Below, one piece after another: positions 11,040 through 23,467 of a DNA stretch of 64,000 nt (position 1 is its first letter; each line of letters begins with the position of its first letter). The stretch is from the NCBI GenBank assembly GCA_027625915.1, contig JANTQA010000023.1, forward strand, positions 10,974,001 to 11,038,000, in the 5' to 3' direction. Origin of the DNA: Anaeramoeba flamelloides. Taxonomy: Eukaryota > Metamonada > Anaeramoebidae. Both the position numbers and the translations under genes were made by a program. The notes below the pieces were generated by a model. It was not told where the DNA came from. It worked only from the letters and a program-made list of their open reading frames with translations, and ran no database searches.

Positions 11040-13225
11040 TTTGTTTGATCTGTTTTGTTTTGTTGTGTTTGTGTTGTGTTTTGACTTTGTTTTTTTTTTG
11101 AACCAAGAGATTATTACGACTAAAAAAAATCAAAAAAAATGATCTTTTGACTTAATTTCAAAGATTCAAAGCCAACCTATTTTTTTCACCAACTAAGTAC
11201 AGTGTACGTTAACTTGAAAAGTCAAGTGAGAATAACTTGTATTTTGGGAAAAATCAATTATTCGGAAAAGTAATTTTTTTTTTGACTTTTTATTAAAAAT
11301 CGTTTGAAAAATAATTTAATCTTGATTTTTTTTTAAACACAAAACGCTTTTCAATATTTACTCTCATTTTTTATCACAGAATCAGATTGGTGTTTATTGA
11401 TTATTCTTATTTTTTGAAAGTTTTTTCCGTTTTTTTAACTTTAATACTCTATTTCCCCTTAAATCTAACCTATTAAATTGAAGAACTTATTGAAAAAAAT
11501 TATTCTTTCAACTTACAACATGTTGTCACACACTACACATATCATGAATACAAAATAATAGGCTTTTTAATGAAAATCTTTGCTCAAAAAAAGACTTCAA
11601 ATATACTTTTCGGAATATACAGTGTTTCTTGAATGATCAAAATTGGAAAATAATAATTGTATTTCCACTAACTATGATTTAAAAATCAATGTCATCTTCT
11701 AAACCATTAGAATGGCTCAGTTAATGTTAAAATACTTGGATATGATCAATTAGTTTTATTCAAACCGAAAAAAAAGTTCAAAAAATTGGTGAATTTTTTT
11801 TTTAATTGTACCTTTTCATAAAAAAACAATTTTTTTAATATTTTATTTGGTCTTTATAAATTTTCCATAGTCGGTGAAGTGAATAAATAAAAAGGTATTT
11901 TTCTTTTTAAAAAAGTAAAAAAAATCAAAATTTTTTAAAAAATTTCTTTTTTTGAAAGATAATAAGGGTAAAAAAATTAGAGCGTGGTAAAATGGAAAAT
12001 TCAAAGTGTGATAAAAATTTTGTAAATAAAATAAAAATTCTTATTAGAATATTTTTTTCCAATTGATGATTATCAAAATGATTTTTCAAAAAATTTTTAT
12101 CTGTACCTTAATAGTAATTATTCATAACAACTCACTTAAACACGATAACAAATGTTTTGTGAATAGAGAGGTTTTGTTAATCTTTATAAGAAGCCAATAA
12201 ATGTTTTTGTGTGGATAAGATTTTAAATTTAATTGAATTGGGTCGTAGACGGATTTTTGAAGTGATTTTTTTTCTAATTCAGAATTTTGTTGATATATTT
12301 GTCCAATTTCAAATACTATGAAATTTTCAACAATATGTTCCGTTTTTAAAAAAAAAATAATTCTCTTGTAAACAAAGATTTTTAAAAAATATTAATCTGA
12401 TCCTTTTTGTAATTGTTTCAAAATGTTTTTGTTTTAGAAATTTTAAGTGTATGTATGTAGGTATGCATGTATGTATACATGTATGTATATATTGGGGTAT
12501 TTTTTTGTTTTTTTATTATACCACTCTTAATCTTTTACTATTTATTTTTTTTTTGAGTTTGGTTTTATATTCTTTTTGTAAGTTATGTCATCATCTTTTC
12601 TTTCTATCTTGTTTTTTTTTTTTTGAAAAAATTCATTTTGAAATCAAAAATAGTCATCAATTCTACATATTGTTTTGGTTTGATATAAGTACCTTTTATT
12701 TCAAAACTTGTTCTCTGGTTTGTGTTATCAAGATTAATGTGTGTTATATGTTTTTTCTTTTCTTTTTTAGATTATATCGTTGAGTAAATAATCATTTATT
12801 TTGTATATTTAAAATTGAAAATTAAATACACTTTAAATTATTTAATTTAATAATCATACCTATAACAAATACCAAATAAATTCCCAAATTTAAAACCCTA
12901 CTGACTAATTATCTAGGTATTTAGATTTTATATTAATTGATTGAGAAGAAAATTTTGAAAAAGATTTTTTAAGAAATTGTTTATTAAAACAGCTTTCAAT
13001 TATTTTATATAACCTATCAAAAATTACTAATTACTAAACCTAACCTAAAATTTGAGACCAAATTAAATCTAAAAATTTACTAAATATTGAGCAATTTTAC
13101 AAAAAAAAATTTTTTTAATTTTTCTTGAAAGAAAAAAATAAAAATATTATTTGTGTTACATCCTATTTCAGAAATATTTTTTTGTTAGAATTATATAATT
13201 ATACAATTAAAAATACCCAATTTCA

Positions 13226-13250
13226 AATATATATATATATATATATATAT
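13226..13250. repeat. (AT)n microsatellite
   Basis: Uninterrupted AT dinucleotides, about 12 units. Confidence 0.95.
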
Positions 13251-13439
13251 TAAATTATCAGATCATATTTAATAAATTGAAACAATTATTAATTATTTTT
13301 TTTCAGTTATTCTAAACAAAAATTTGTTGCAAAATGGATATAGGCTTTGTAAATTTTTGTTTTAGTATAAAATAATAAAGGAGAAAAGGGTGGTTTGGTT
13401 AATTAGTTGTTGGATGAAAAAAAATATATGTTTTTAATT

Positions 13440-13900
13440 ACACCCAAAAAGAAAATTGAATAGTATTATCGTTATTATTGAATGAGTGTAAATTACACTC
13501 TAGATACGTTTGATATGGATGAAAGGGGATGTTTAAGTGTGAAAAACATAGATTTAAAGATTATATTTTTGGATTGTACCCCAAAATATATTTATGGTTG
13601 AAAATAAATAAGTAAAAGCAAAAGCAAACAATATCAACTAAAACAAAAGTAAGATCAAAAAGAAACAATAAATAACCACAAATAAAAAATGAACCCCAAA
13701 TGTATTTTCATGATCAATTCTGAAAAAAAACCTAAATATTTTCCTTTGAATTTTGATTTTTCCCCAGAAAAGATAGTTTTTTTTTTTATTATTATTATTT
13801 TCCAAATGATTCTTATTAACCACCTTTAATATTTAATTTTATTCTATTTATTTTTTTTTTTTTGTCAATTTTTTGCTTTTACTTTTTTCATTTTGTCCAT
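13440..13900. repeat. R8 dispersed repeat, copy 1
   Basis: Contains a near-palindrome GAGTGTAAATTACACTC (about 13484) next to GTTATTATTGAAT. Its reverse complement is near the right end of the copy at 18.7-19.3 kb. The internal block AAGTAAGATCAAAAAGAAA and the CCCCAAATG..TTCATGAT block match 18880-18955 in the same orientation. Confidence 0.55.
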
Positions 13901-14585
13901 ACTGTAGTGTTTTATTATACCAATATTAACAAATAATCACTGATTTTTTTCCTCTATGACGCCAAATAACAATGTAAAAAAAAACACAACCAAGGGAAAT
14001 AATAGAAAAAAATATAAAAAATAAATTTTTATTTATTTGTAAAGCATAACTTTTACATTTTTTTTTTCTTTTTAATAAAAAAATAGATTAAATTTTTACC
14101 AAAATGAAAGTTAGAATAAATTATATAGTAACCTAATAAATAAAATTCAGTAAAAGTAATGAAAAATGAGAATATTTGTTTGTAAATATCTACCAGACTA
14201 AAAAAACCCGAAATCAATATCACTATCTATAAATAAATAAAGAACAATTTTAACAAGTGGTTTAGAATTGGGTATATTTAATTATTTGCTATGATCTAAA
14301 CTTTAATTTCACTATTCGATGTATTTGTATAATTAATGAAAAGTCTTTGTAACTATTGCATTCTTTTCATGATTCTGTGTTAAAAGAAATTTACTTGTTA
14401 TTGATTATTTAAATTATTGAATTTCGTTTATTAAATAATTTTTATAATTAAAATAAAAGCTAACGTTATCAAAAATATGTAACTTTTATTTGAAATGAGA
14501 AATATGTTATATTTTTTTCTTTTTTATCACATAAATATAATTTCAGTTTTTTTGAAAAAAAAACAAATACTAAACGCGGTTCCAA

Positions 14586-15134
14586 CTTTTAGTAAACTCT
14601 TTTTCAGTCAAAGGAGAAGTTTTATTGAAGAAATAGAACACATTCTATGAGTTTAATCAAGTATTCTTTTCAAACTAAAATTTCGCATTTGTTAGATCAA
14701 AATCATTTTTTCTTATTTAGTCTAATTTTTCTTTTCTTTGTATTCAGCCATTTAGTTTTTTTTTTTTTTATTTTTTGAAAAAAATCATTTTGAGTAAAAA
14801 AATCCTTTGAAACTCCAAATTAACATTAGGAAAAATGAGGCTTTTTAATTTCTTTTAAAATTCATACACTTACTATTAAAAATCTTATTGTCAACAATTT
14901 TAATTTTCCAAAGAAATTGAGAAATTTTGCATGAGAGGTTACAATGAAAGTAGCTCAATATTTTTTTGATAAAATTTATGGTTTTTTCAGGTATTTCTTT
15001 TTTGGATACAAACTCTAATTTGAAGTTTATTATTTCTCTAATTTCTAAACAATCGAATATTGGTTGATTTTTTAAAAAAAGTGAATTTTTCAATTTTTTC
15101 TGGGACACTTTGAGTGGAATGGACTTTAGTTTCG
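14586..15134 (+). repeat. R3 MITE-like element, copy a
   Basis: Left end AAACTCTTTTTCAGTCAAAG, right end CACTTTGAGTGGAATGGACT, which form an imperfect terminal inverted repeat. Internal landmarks: GAAATAGAACA.ATTC.ATGAGT, CCAAATTAACATTA, AAGAAATTGAGAAATTTTGC, TTCAGGTATTTCTTTT. The same order is seen at 20636-21236 and, reversed, at 51814-52394 and 37988-38562. It lies 0.35 kb beyond the stop of the RhoGAP gene. Confidence 0.8.
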
Positions 15135-15480
15135 TTGTGAATCGATTAAAAAATTTTAATTGTAAATCTTAAATTATTTGAAGATCGAGCAAATTATTTT
15201 GCAAAATATATAAATGAACCCAAGTAATGCTACCTATATATTAACTATGTCTTTCTTTATTTTTTTTTTTGAATTAAATTTAAAAGGAACTATAGATCCC
15301 ATTTTTATTTTGATTATTAATTATAAAAAAAAAAGTTTCTTTCTTGAGAAAAAAAAATGATATAATATAAAAGAAAAAGAAAAAGAAAAAGAAATGATTA
15401 TGAGGATTGGAAATATAAAAATGGAAAATAGAAAATAGAAAATAGAAAAGAGATTTAAAAAAAGAAGTTAAAAAATGACA

Positions 15481-18400
15481 TTAAAGAAATTTTTCAGTTT
15501 CCTTTGGAAATTGTTGTTTAATATAATCCTCTAATTTTACACGATATTCTCTTTGTTCATTTAGTGATTGCTTTAATTCAAGGCAATTGTTATTTATTCG
15601 CTCATTGTTAATTTCTAAAGATAATATTGATCTTTGTAATTGATCTATTTGATCCCTAAGAGATTCCAATTTGCCCATTACTCTTCCTCTCTTTTTTTTT
15701 GTTTCCTCAATATCCTCAATTTTTGGAACATAATTTTCTAAAATTTCGACATATGAAGATGGTATTAAGCCTTTTTCTCCTTGTAAATTTTTTACAGTCC
15801 ACCATCTTGGATCTTCATTTTCTCCTCCTTCTTCTAAATTTTGGGAAACTACTTCATAAATTTCGTCAATGTGAACAAATAGTTCTCCTTCTTCTTGTGG
15901 TTGATATTCATAGGCACCCTTTGCAAAAGTGGGAAGAAAGTTTTTTTCAATTCCCTGTTTTAATAAAAAAAAATATTAAAACCAATATAGATTTCAAAAA
16001 AAAAAAAAGAAAATGGTTATTAATTGTAATTAATTTATATGTTTTTACTAATCAAAAGATTCTATAATATAAATTATTAAAAACTTTTTGTTAAAAAATG
16101 CAAAGCAACTAAGCTGTTGCTTTTTTTAAGGTTTGGTAGATATCGTCAAAAAAATCCCATTTAAATTATTATTTAATCAAATAAAAAAAAAAAAAAAAAA
16201 CAAGTTTATTTCAATCAATTTTGATAATTATTCAAAGTTATTTATTCGAATGCGAGGAAAAATTCACATTATTTTCATGAGTAGATCCAAGATTTGGAGA
16301 TGTTTTTTCTTTTTGTCTTGAGAGAAATAGGAATCTTTACGAGAGCTTTAACTTGAGTGTAAAGATTACGATTTCTTGAGAGAAAGAAAAAAAAAATATC
16401 TACAATTTTGGATCTCGAGAGTGGGAATAAAATAATGTGCACAACGGAGGAGCAAGAGAGTGGTATATAAAATAAGATATTTTATTGAATTCAGCCAAAA
16501 AATGGGAAAACAAAGACAAGACTAGGAACAAAAAAATAGTAAAATTCAGATCTATTAATTTTTTTCTTTTTTTTGTGTCCAATTAAAAATGTAGAACAAA
16601 AAAAGTTTTTCCAGTGAATCTGTAAAACAGTTTACAATTGTTATTTGAACTGTTTTCTGATCTGTTTGTAAAAGCGTTTTTGTTGTTGTACCTTTTTAAT
16701 TTTTCTTTTGGATTTTAGTTTTCTTTTTGACAGTTATTTGACTGATCATCATTTTGGACTATTTTAACTTCTACTTCGTTGAAAATTATCTTGTGAATTA
16801 TGTAAGCTCAACTTCTATAAAAATTTCAATTTTAAGATCTTTAAAAAAAATCCAAACAACCAAATGTAAGTACATTTTAAAAAAAATGAATTGGAAAGGG
16901 AACCAAGATATTTTCAAAAGATATCTTATAAAATCAAAATCAAACAGCAAAGACTTTGAAAACAGAGTAAAGCTTTCGTATATTTTTTTGGGTATCAGAG
17001 AAAGTCACCAAAAAAACTAGTCAACATATTTTTTTTTACAAAAAAAAAAATAATGTAATCAATAATTCATGAGAAGTTAGTACTATCTTAGTACTAATCT
17101 TGGCGAGAGAAAAATTCACTCAATATTTTTTTTTTTCGCTGATGCAAAAAATACTACTTTTTTGCAAAGAAATAAATATCAAAATATTTTTATTTCCCAT
17201 TTTGTCTTAATTGTCCAAAATTTTGTTTAGAAATCAGAAATTTCAATTGAGTTTTAATCTCTGTTATTGTTTAGAACGGAATTAATCGAATAAAAAAAAC
17301 AAAGAATAAAGTTATTGACAAAATTACCAGCTTTCTGTTGAAAAAGAATTTAAATCGACAAAAAAATTCTTGAATTCTTTGTAAATTAAAGATTAGATAT
17401 TGAAAAAATGATATAGAAAAACTGATTTGTTTTGAAAAGGATTTGCTTCGCTTTTTAAATCAGCAAATTAAAGCATTTTGAAAGATAAGAAATTCTTACT
17501 GAAGTTGTAAACACAAGAAAATTTTAACTATTTAACGACAAGATAGAGTAAATATTCTCTTGGTTTGAGATATATTATTATTGATTTGAAAAAAATATTT
17601 GGTGCAATTATTTTTATAAAATCAAAAAATAGTACGATTTTTTCAAAATTTCTAGAAAAGTGTATTATTATTTTCCCTAACTTAAAGGTCTAGTAACTTA
17701 TCAGGCATTTGTTCCATACTCGGGGGGGGGTGGATTACCACCAAAAAGGATATTGTTAAATTGCATTTCTTTTTATTTACAAAATTGAAATAACAAAAAA
17801 AAATTTTAGAGAGGATCCATATTTATAAAAATTCAATCAAAAAAAAAAAAGTTTAAAAACATTCTCAACTACAAAAAATCAAATTTAAAAAAAAAAGTTT
17901 CAAAGTATTCCCAATTACAAAAAATCAAATTTTAAAAAAAAATTACTTGTTTTCTCATTTTTTAAATTTCCAAATGCTTAAATTTCTTCAATTTAAAACA
18001 AATTGCTTTCTTGAAGTACACGATCAATTTAATTCGATTTAATCTTATTTGTGGTTATTTTATAACCTTCTGTATTTGACAAAATAAAAATTTTTTCGTA
18101 TTCTTGAGACAAAAATAACTAATTTGAAAAATGGAAAAAAATGAAAAAAAAATCTTCGAGATCTTAAAAGTTCACCAAATAGAGACACTTCCAAAATCAA
18201 CATAGTTGTTTTCAAAATTATAATTAAATACAATTTTAATTGGAAATTGGGTGTCGCTCTTTGGTACTTTTCTCGAGAAATTTCCTCGTTTTTCATTATT
18301 GATTTTGAAAGATCTATCTTAAATCACATGTTGATTTGTTTTTAATTGGGAATTTCCAAACTCATAAAAATTACAAAAAATTTTTTTTCCATTTCAAAAA

Positions 18401-21400
18401 ATTATTTTTTGCCGTAATGATTAGGAACTTTAGATAAATTTTAAGAATAAAAAATGAACAGCAACTAAAAGTATTCCAAAGTATTCTTTTTGACAAAATA
18501 ACAAGTCACCACACCCGATATAAGATAATCTTTTTTCAAATTTCAGGGATTGTAAACCTTAAGTCATTTGAATTTTTTTTTTTTGAATTTTGAAAATGTT
18601 AAAAAAAACTTAATTAATTGTGTCTATATCAATTTCAACAGCCGTTATTATTAATTAGAAGATTACATTCATTTCTTCTATTTTTAAAAAGGGGAAATAA
18701 AATAAATTTTTTGGATTTTTTTCCATTTTTTTCCCTGGCTGAAATTTCTTTAGTTTGGGAAAGAAGAGTTACGAAGGAAAAAGATCAAGTAGTTACTTGC
18801 TAATAATGATATACTGAAACATGGCAATTTATGTAACTTAAAAAAGAAAAAGCAAATGCAAAAATATCAGGTGTTAAAAACAAAGTGAGATCAAAAAGAA
18901 AAAAGAAATTATAGCAATTAAGCAACTACTCCCCAAATGAACATTCATGATCTACTATCAAATTAAACTAAATTAATCAAAGGCATTATGGCTGTGATTT
19001 TGTATTTCCTTAATTAAATGATATTATTGGTTTTTTTTTTATTTTATTTTTTACCAATTGCTTTTTGATAAACTCCTTCGAAATTTTTTTTTTTTCTTCT
19101 TTATTATTTGTCAATTTTTGTTTTTTTCTTTTTCAACCGTAAAGATCATTTGGGTATTCCTTTGTGATGAATAATCCTGAAATCTATGATTTTGCTCATA
19201 AATTACCCTTTAGGAAATTTAAGTGTAAGGACATCTAGAGTGTAATTTACACTCTTTCAATAATAATAACAAAATAACTATTTTTCTAATTTGATCACAT
19301 GAATTATCTCAGAGATCCTTCCTGAAAGAGTTTTATTATTAATTTTTCCCTTTTCCTTTTTCCTTTTATTTAGACGAACTATTTGGATAATTTAAAGGTG
19401 TCATCAAGATTTTTTTGTTATTTGCTTTCGATTTATTGTGTTTCATTTTTTTTATTTATTCTTAAAATGAGAAAATACATTTTCTTTTGTTTCTTGCTGG
19501 AGTTTCGAGAACGATGGTTTTGATGCAACAATTTAATAATTTTCTAATCAAAACTCAAAAACACCGCTAAATTTTCTTGAATTCAAATTCACTTTATTAA
19601 ATTTGAATTTACTATTGTATGCTTTTTTAAGTATTTTTTTTATCAAAAAATCCCAGGTTTTATTAATTAAATTTGAATTTTTGAAAATGGCCATTATGTT
19701 TTTTACTATTTGAGAAACAAATTAAAAATTTTATAAATATTTTTTTTATCATTAACTTTCTGAAAAACAAATGTTGAATCTTTTTTATTGACAATATCAT
19801 AGTTATTGTATTTTTGTAAATTAAATCAAGAAAAAATGGCAAAATAATCATTTTTTCAGACATAATTATATTGGTTATTTCTTGATCAAAGATCTTTGTT
19901 AGTCTACTCTAATAATTTAGAGTAATAGGGGAATTATTATTATTTTTTTTATTTTATTTTCGATAACCATTTTAGTTGCTTGAAAAGGCCTCTCACTTTT
20001 CAAAAATGGATTGGAAAAAGGAATTTTTGAAAATGGGAGTTTCCTCTTGATTTTTAATAACTGGTTATCAATTTTTTTTTTCAAAATTGGAATTATAAAG
20101 ATGTTTTTATTAATGTAACTCAACTGTTTTGGATGGCGAGAGGAGAAGAAAAAATAACTTTGAAAATGTATTTTAATCTTGAAAGTATCAATTTTTTTAG
20201 TTGAGTTTGTGAATTTCAAAAATAATCTTTCAAAATTTGATATTCGTCTTTCGTATAAAGATTAAAAAAAAAAAACTAAATTGAATTTTTTTTTTTAATT
20301 TTCAAATTATATTTTTTTTTTGTTGACTTTAGAACTTAATTCCAAGCATACAATAACTTGCGCTATCTGATTCAGGATTTAAAATTATCCACATATTTTT
20401 CTTACTGTGTAATATTTTAATATTACCCATCAAGAAAAAGATATTGCATAATTTTTTCATTCTCATTCAAATAACAACAGTTATTTTATTTTTTTGAATT
20501 ATTTTGATAGGATTCATACATCGATATTTTTCGATTTTTAATATGATGAAAAAGAAAATTTCTTGTATTTTAATTGATTTTGTAAAAGGAAAATATGTTT
20601 ATTAATGAAAATAAAAAATTCAAAATTGCATTTAGTAAACTAAACTCTTTCTCAGTCTAAGACGTCCGATTTAATTAAAGAAATAGAACAAATTCCATGA
20701 GTTTAATCCGTATTCTTCTCAAAATAAATTTTCAATATTTGAATCTCAATCATTTTTTTCTGATTTTGTAAAATTTTTTTTTTTTGTATTTTCCTTTTTG
20801 CTTTTTTTTTTTTTTCTTCTTTTTCATTTTTTTTTTACTTTCTAATTTTTCTTTTTCTTTAATAAAAGTAAATTTGAAAAAAAAAAAATGTTTGAAACTC
20901 TAAATTAACATTACAAAAAAGCGACTTTGAATTCCTTTAAAATTGCATACATTAACTGTTAAAAAATGTTATTTCCGACAATTTTAATTTACTAAAGAAA
21001 TTGAGAAATTTTTCATTGACATCGTTCCAATGAAAGGGTCCCAAAAATTTTTTATATATATTTTTTTTTCAAAAATTTATAGTTTGTTAAGGTCTTTTTT
21101 GTATGAATATCAACTCTAATCTGAAGATTTATTATTTCTCTTACTTTTAAGCAATCAAAGTTTGGTTTATTCTTTATAAAAAAATCGAATTATATATTTT
21201 TGGCTGTGGCCCCTTTGAGTGAAATGGAGTTTATTTTGAAAGGAATTTACAAAAATAGTTGGAAAAAAAAAAGTTATGACTTACAAAAAATAAATAATCA
21301 GATTCTTCGAAAATATATCTGCAAATGGTATATTGAATACTAGCATCATTAACAACTGCTGAATAACTATCTTCTGGTGATCTAAGTAAATTTGGTCCAA

Positions 21401-23436
21401 TTACAACGGCTAAATTATCAATACCCATTTGATTTTTTTTTGAATGGAGAGAAACCTTTTGCATATGTTTTGAAAGAAGTTTAACAGTTTCATAATTTGG
21501 TGTTGGTAAACAATGTAATAAATGTTTTAATCGCTTCATTTTTACCCAAATTTGACTAATAGCTATTTTTCATTATTAAAAAAATAGAGATTTAAAAATA
21601 TTAATTAATTAGTATTCCCAAAATCAATTTTATTATTAAAGCAAAATATCTTCTTATTGAATAATAATTATGAATATATTTGTTTGTCTATTCATAAATT
21701 TTTTTAAAATTAGATTTGCAGAGGTAAGAGTACATTTTTTAAATTTGGTCTCAAAAAATTAGCAATTATTAGAGGAAGAATTATTCATGTTTAAATGTAT
21801 TGTATTATGAAATGTTCTGAAAATTATACAAAGTTTCACAAAGTAAAAAATTCCTTTTTATAACTGATTATGATGATAAACACTATAATATTCTAAAATA
21901 ATTTTTTATCTATTAGAATGATAAAGTCAAAAAAATGTTCAAAGGTATTGTTTTCAAGGCACGTCTTTATGAACTTTTTTACTGAAATTTGAAGAAAGAA
22001 TTTTATTTATTTAAATGTAAAAACTTTCTAAAATAAGTTGATTATCGGAACCTTCTTTCAAAGAAAATGTTTTGAAAGCAGAGTTATCAGATTTATAAAA
22101 ATCAAAATTGAAGTAAATTTTTTTTTTTCCAATTTTTTTTGAATTTATCATTATAATAGATAAAAAATTATTTTAGAATATTATGGTAATTAAAACAATT
22201 GTATTCCAAGTTTTGATAAAAAGTAAATGGATTTTATTATTTCAAATTTTTTTTAAAGAATTTTCTTTTTTTTTGGAAGTGATCCATTAATCCAGAAATT
22301 CAATATTAATTGGGGAGTGTATGCATTTTTTTATGATATCAGTATTTTTTTTATTAATTTTTTTTTTTTGCTAACTCAAATAAAGAAAAAGATTTGAATA
22401 AACAGATTGTTTTAATTTTCATAAAAGTATGTATTTGTGAAAAATTATTGGTTATTAGAATTTAAATTCATTCAATTCCGATTTGAAAAAAGCAATTCTA
22501 ACTCAAACAAATTTTTTTTTGAAAAAATTAATAAGAATGAATAATCAAACAGTAAAACAGATAGTTTAGTGAATGCTCTGGGCAAAATTTTCAATCCTTA
22601 GTCAAAATTATTGTTAAAATTGCTATTCAAATCATTTAAAATGTCTTTATGAGGAGAATTTTCCCATTTCTTTATATGGTTTTACACAAAATAGAAATGA
22701 TAATGTAAAATGAATAATTGAATAATTGGGTTTAATAGAGTTTGTTTTATAATAGTAAATAATTACATTGGTTTATGTTTGGTCAAATAAAAAAAAATTG
22801 TTTTAAAAAGGGAAAAATCAAAAAAAAAAAACAATTTCATCACCTCTTGAAAATAATATTTCAGCTCTCTAATATTTAAAAATTGTTAAAGATTTATGAT
22901 GTATTTTTCGTCCTTTATAAAAAAATTTATGACTGTTTTTTAATAGAAAATTACAATGAAAAATTTTTTTTAAAATACAAAAAAAAAATCTCAATTTTCT
23001 TTATTTTGATTAAAAACAGGCATTTAAAGCTTTACTGTTTCTTTTTTTAAAATATAACTCTCTATTTTACATTTTTAAAAACAATTTCTAAATTATTCAG
23101 GATTTATTTTTTTTACATTTTCCTCATCTCAAAAAAAAACTCTTATAATGAATAATTTGAACATTTTGACACCAACTGCTATTAATAAATTAACAAAAAG
23201 TAAGAAAGTACAAATCAAAATTTATATTTAATTTGAAAAAAAAATTTTCATCAAAAGAATGGTTTTTGAGACAGATTCTAAGTTCGACTTTGGTTATATT
23301 GATGAAACAATTTTACATGATAGGAAAGGAAAGAAAAAATTTATCAAAAATGTGAAAAAAAAAAAAATAGTAATTAATCATCAACAATGATGATATTACT
23401 AAATTTCCAATCAGAACAACACAATTTAAACAAAAA

Positions 23437-23467
<31 letters not shown>

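Larger units (their letters stand above)
11040..15480. other. Gene-poor spacer, 4.4 kb
   Basis: No gene seen. It contains the A-rich leader region of the 10-kb gene, GTAT microsatellite-like DNA near 12450-12490, an (AT)n tract, an R8 repeat and an R3 element, and ends at the 3' end of the RhoGAP gene. Confidence 0.6.
15955..21284 (-). other. 5.3-kb intron of the RhoGAP gene
   Basis: Donor GTAAGT at 21284, acceptor AAAACAG at 15955-15957. It contains R8 (18.7-19.3 kb) and R3 (20.6-21.2 kb) copies, a nine-base G run near 17722, and poly-A/T tracts. An open frame at 16754-17020 (+) is Lys/Ile-rich and unconvincing. Confidence 0.85.

Noticed and set aside
12451-12783. 110-residue membrane-like protein
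   Set aside because: GTAT repeats followed by poly-T give Cys/Phe/Leu runs; no real coding pattern.
16754-17020. 88-residue frame in the RhoGAP intron
   Set aside because: Lys/Ser/Ile-rich, no domain, no conserved neighbours; expected by chance at this size in AT-rich DNA.
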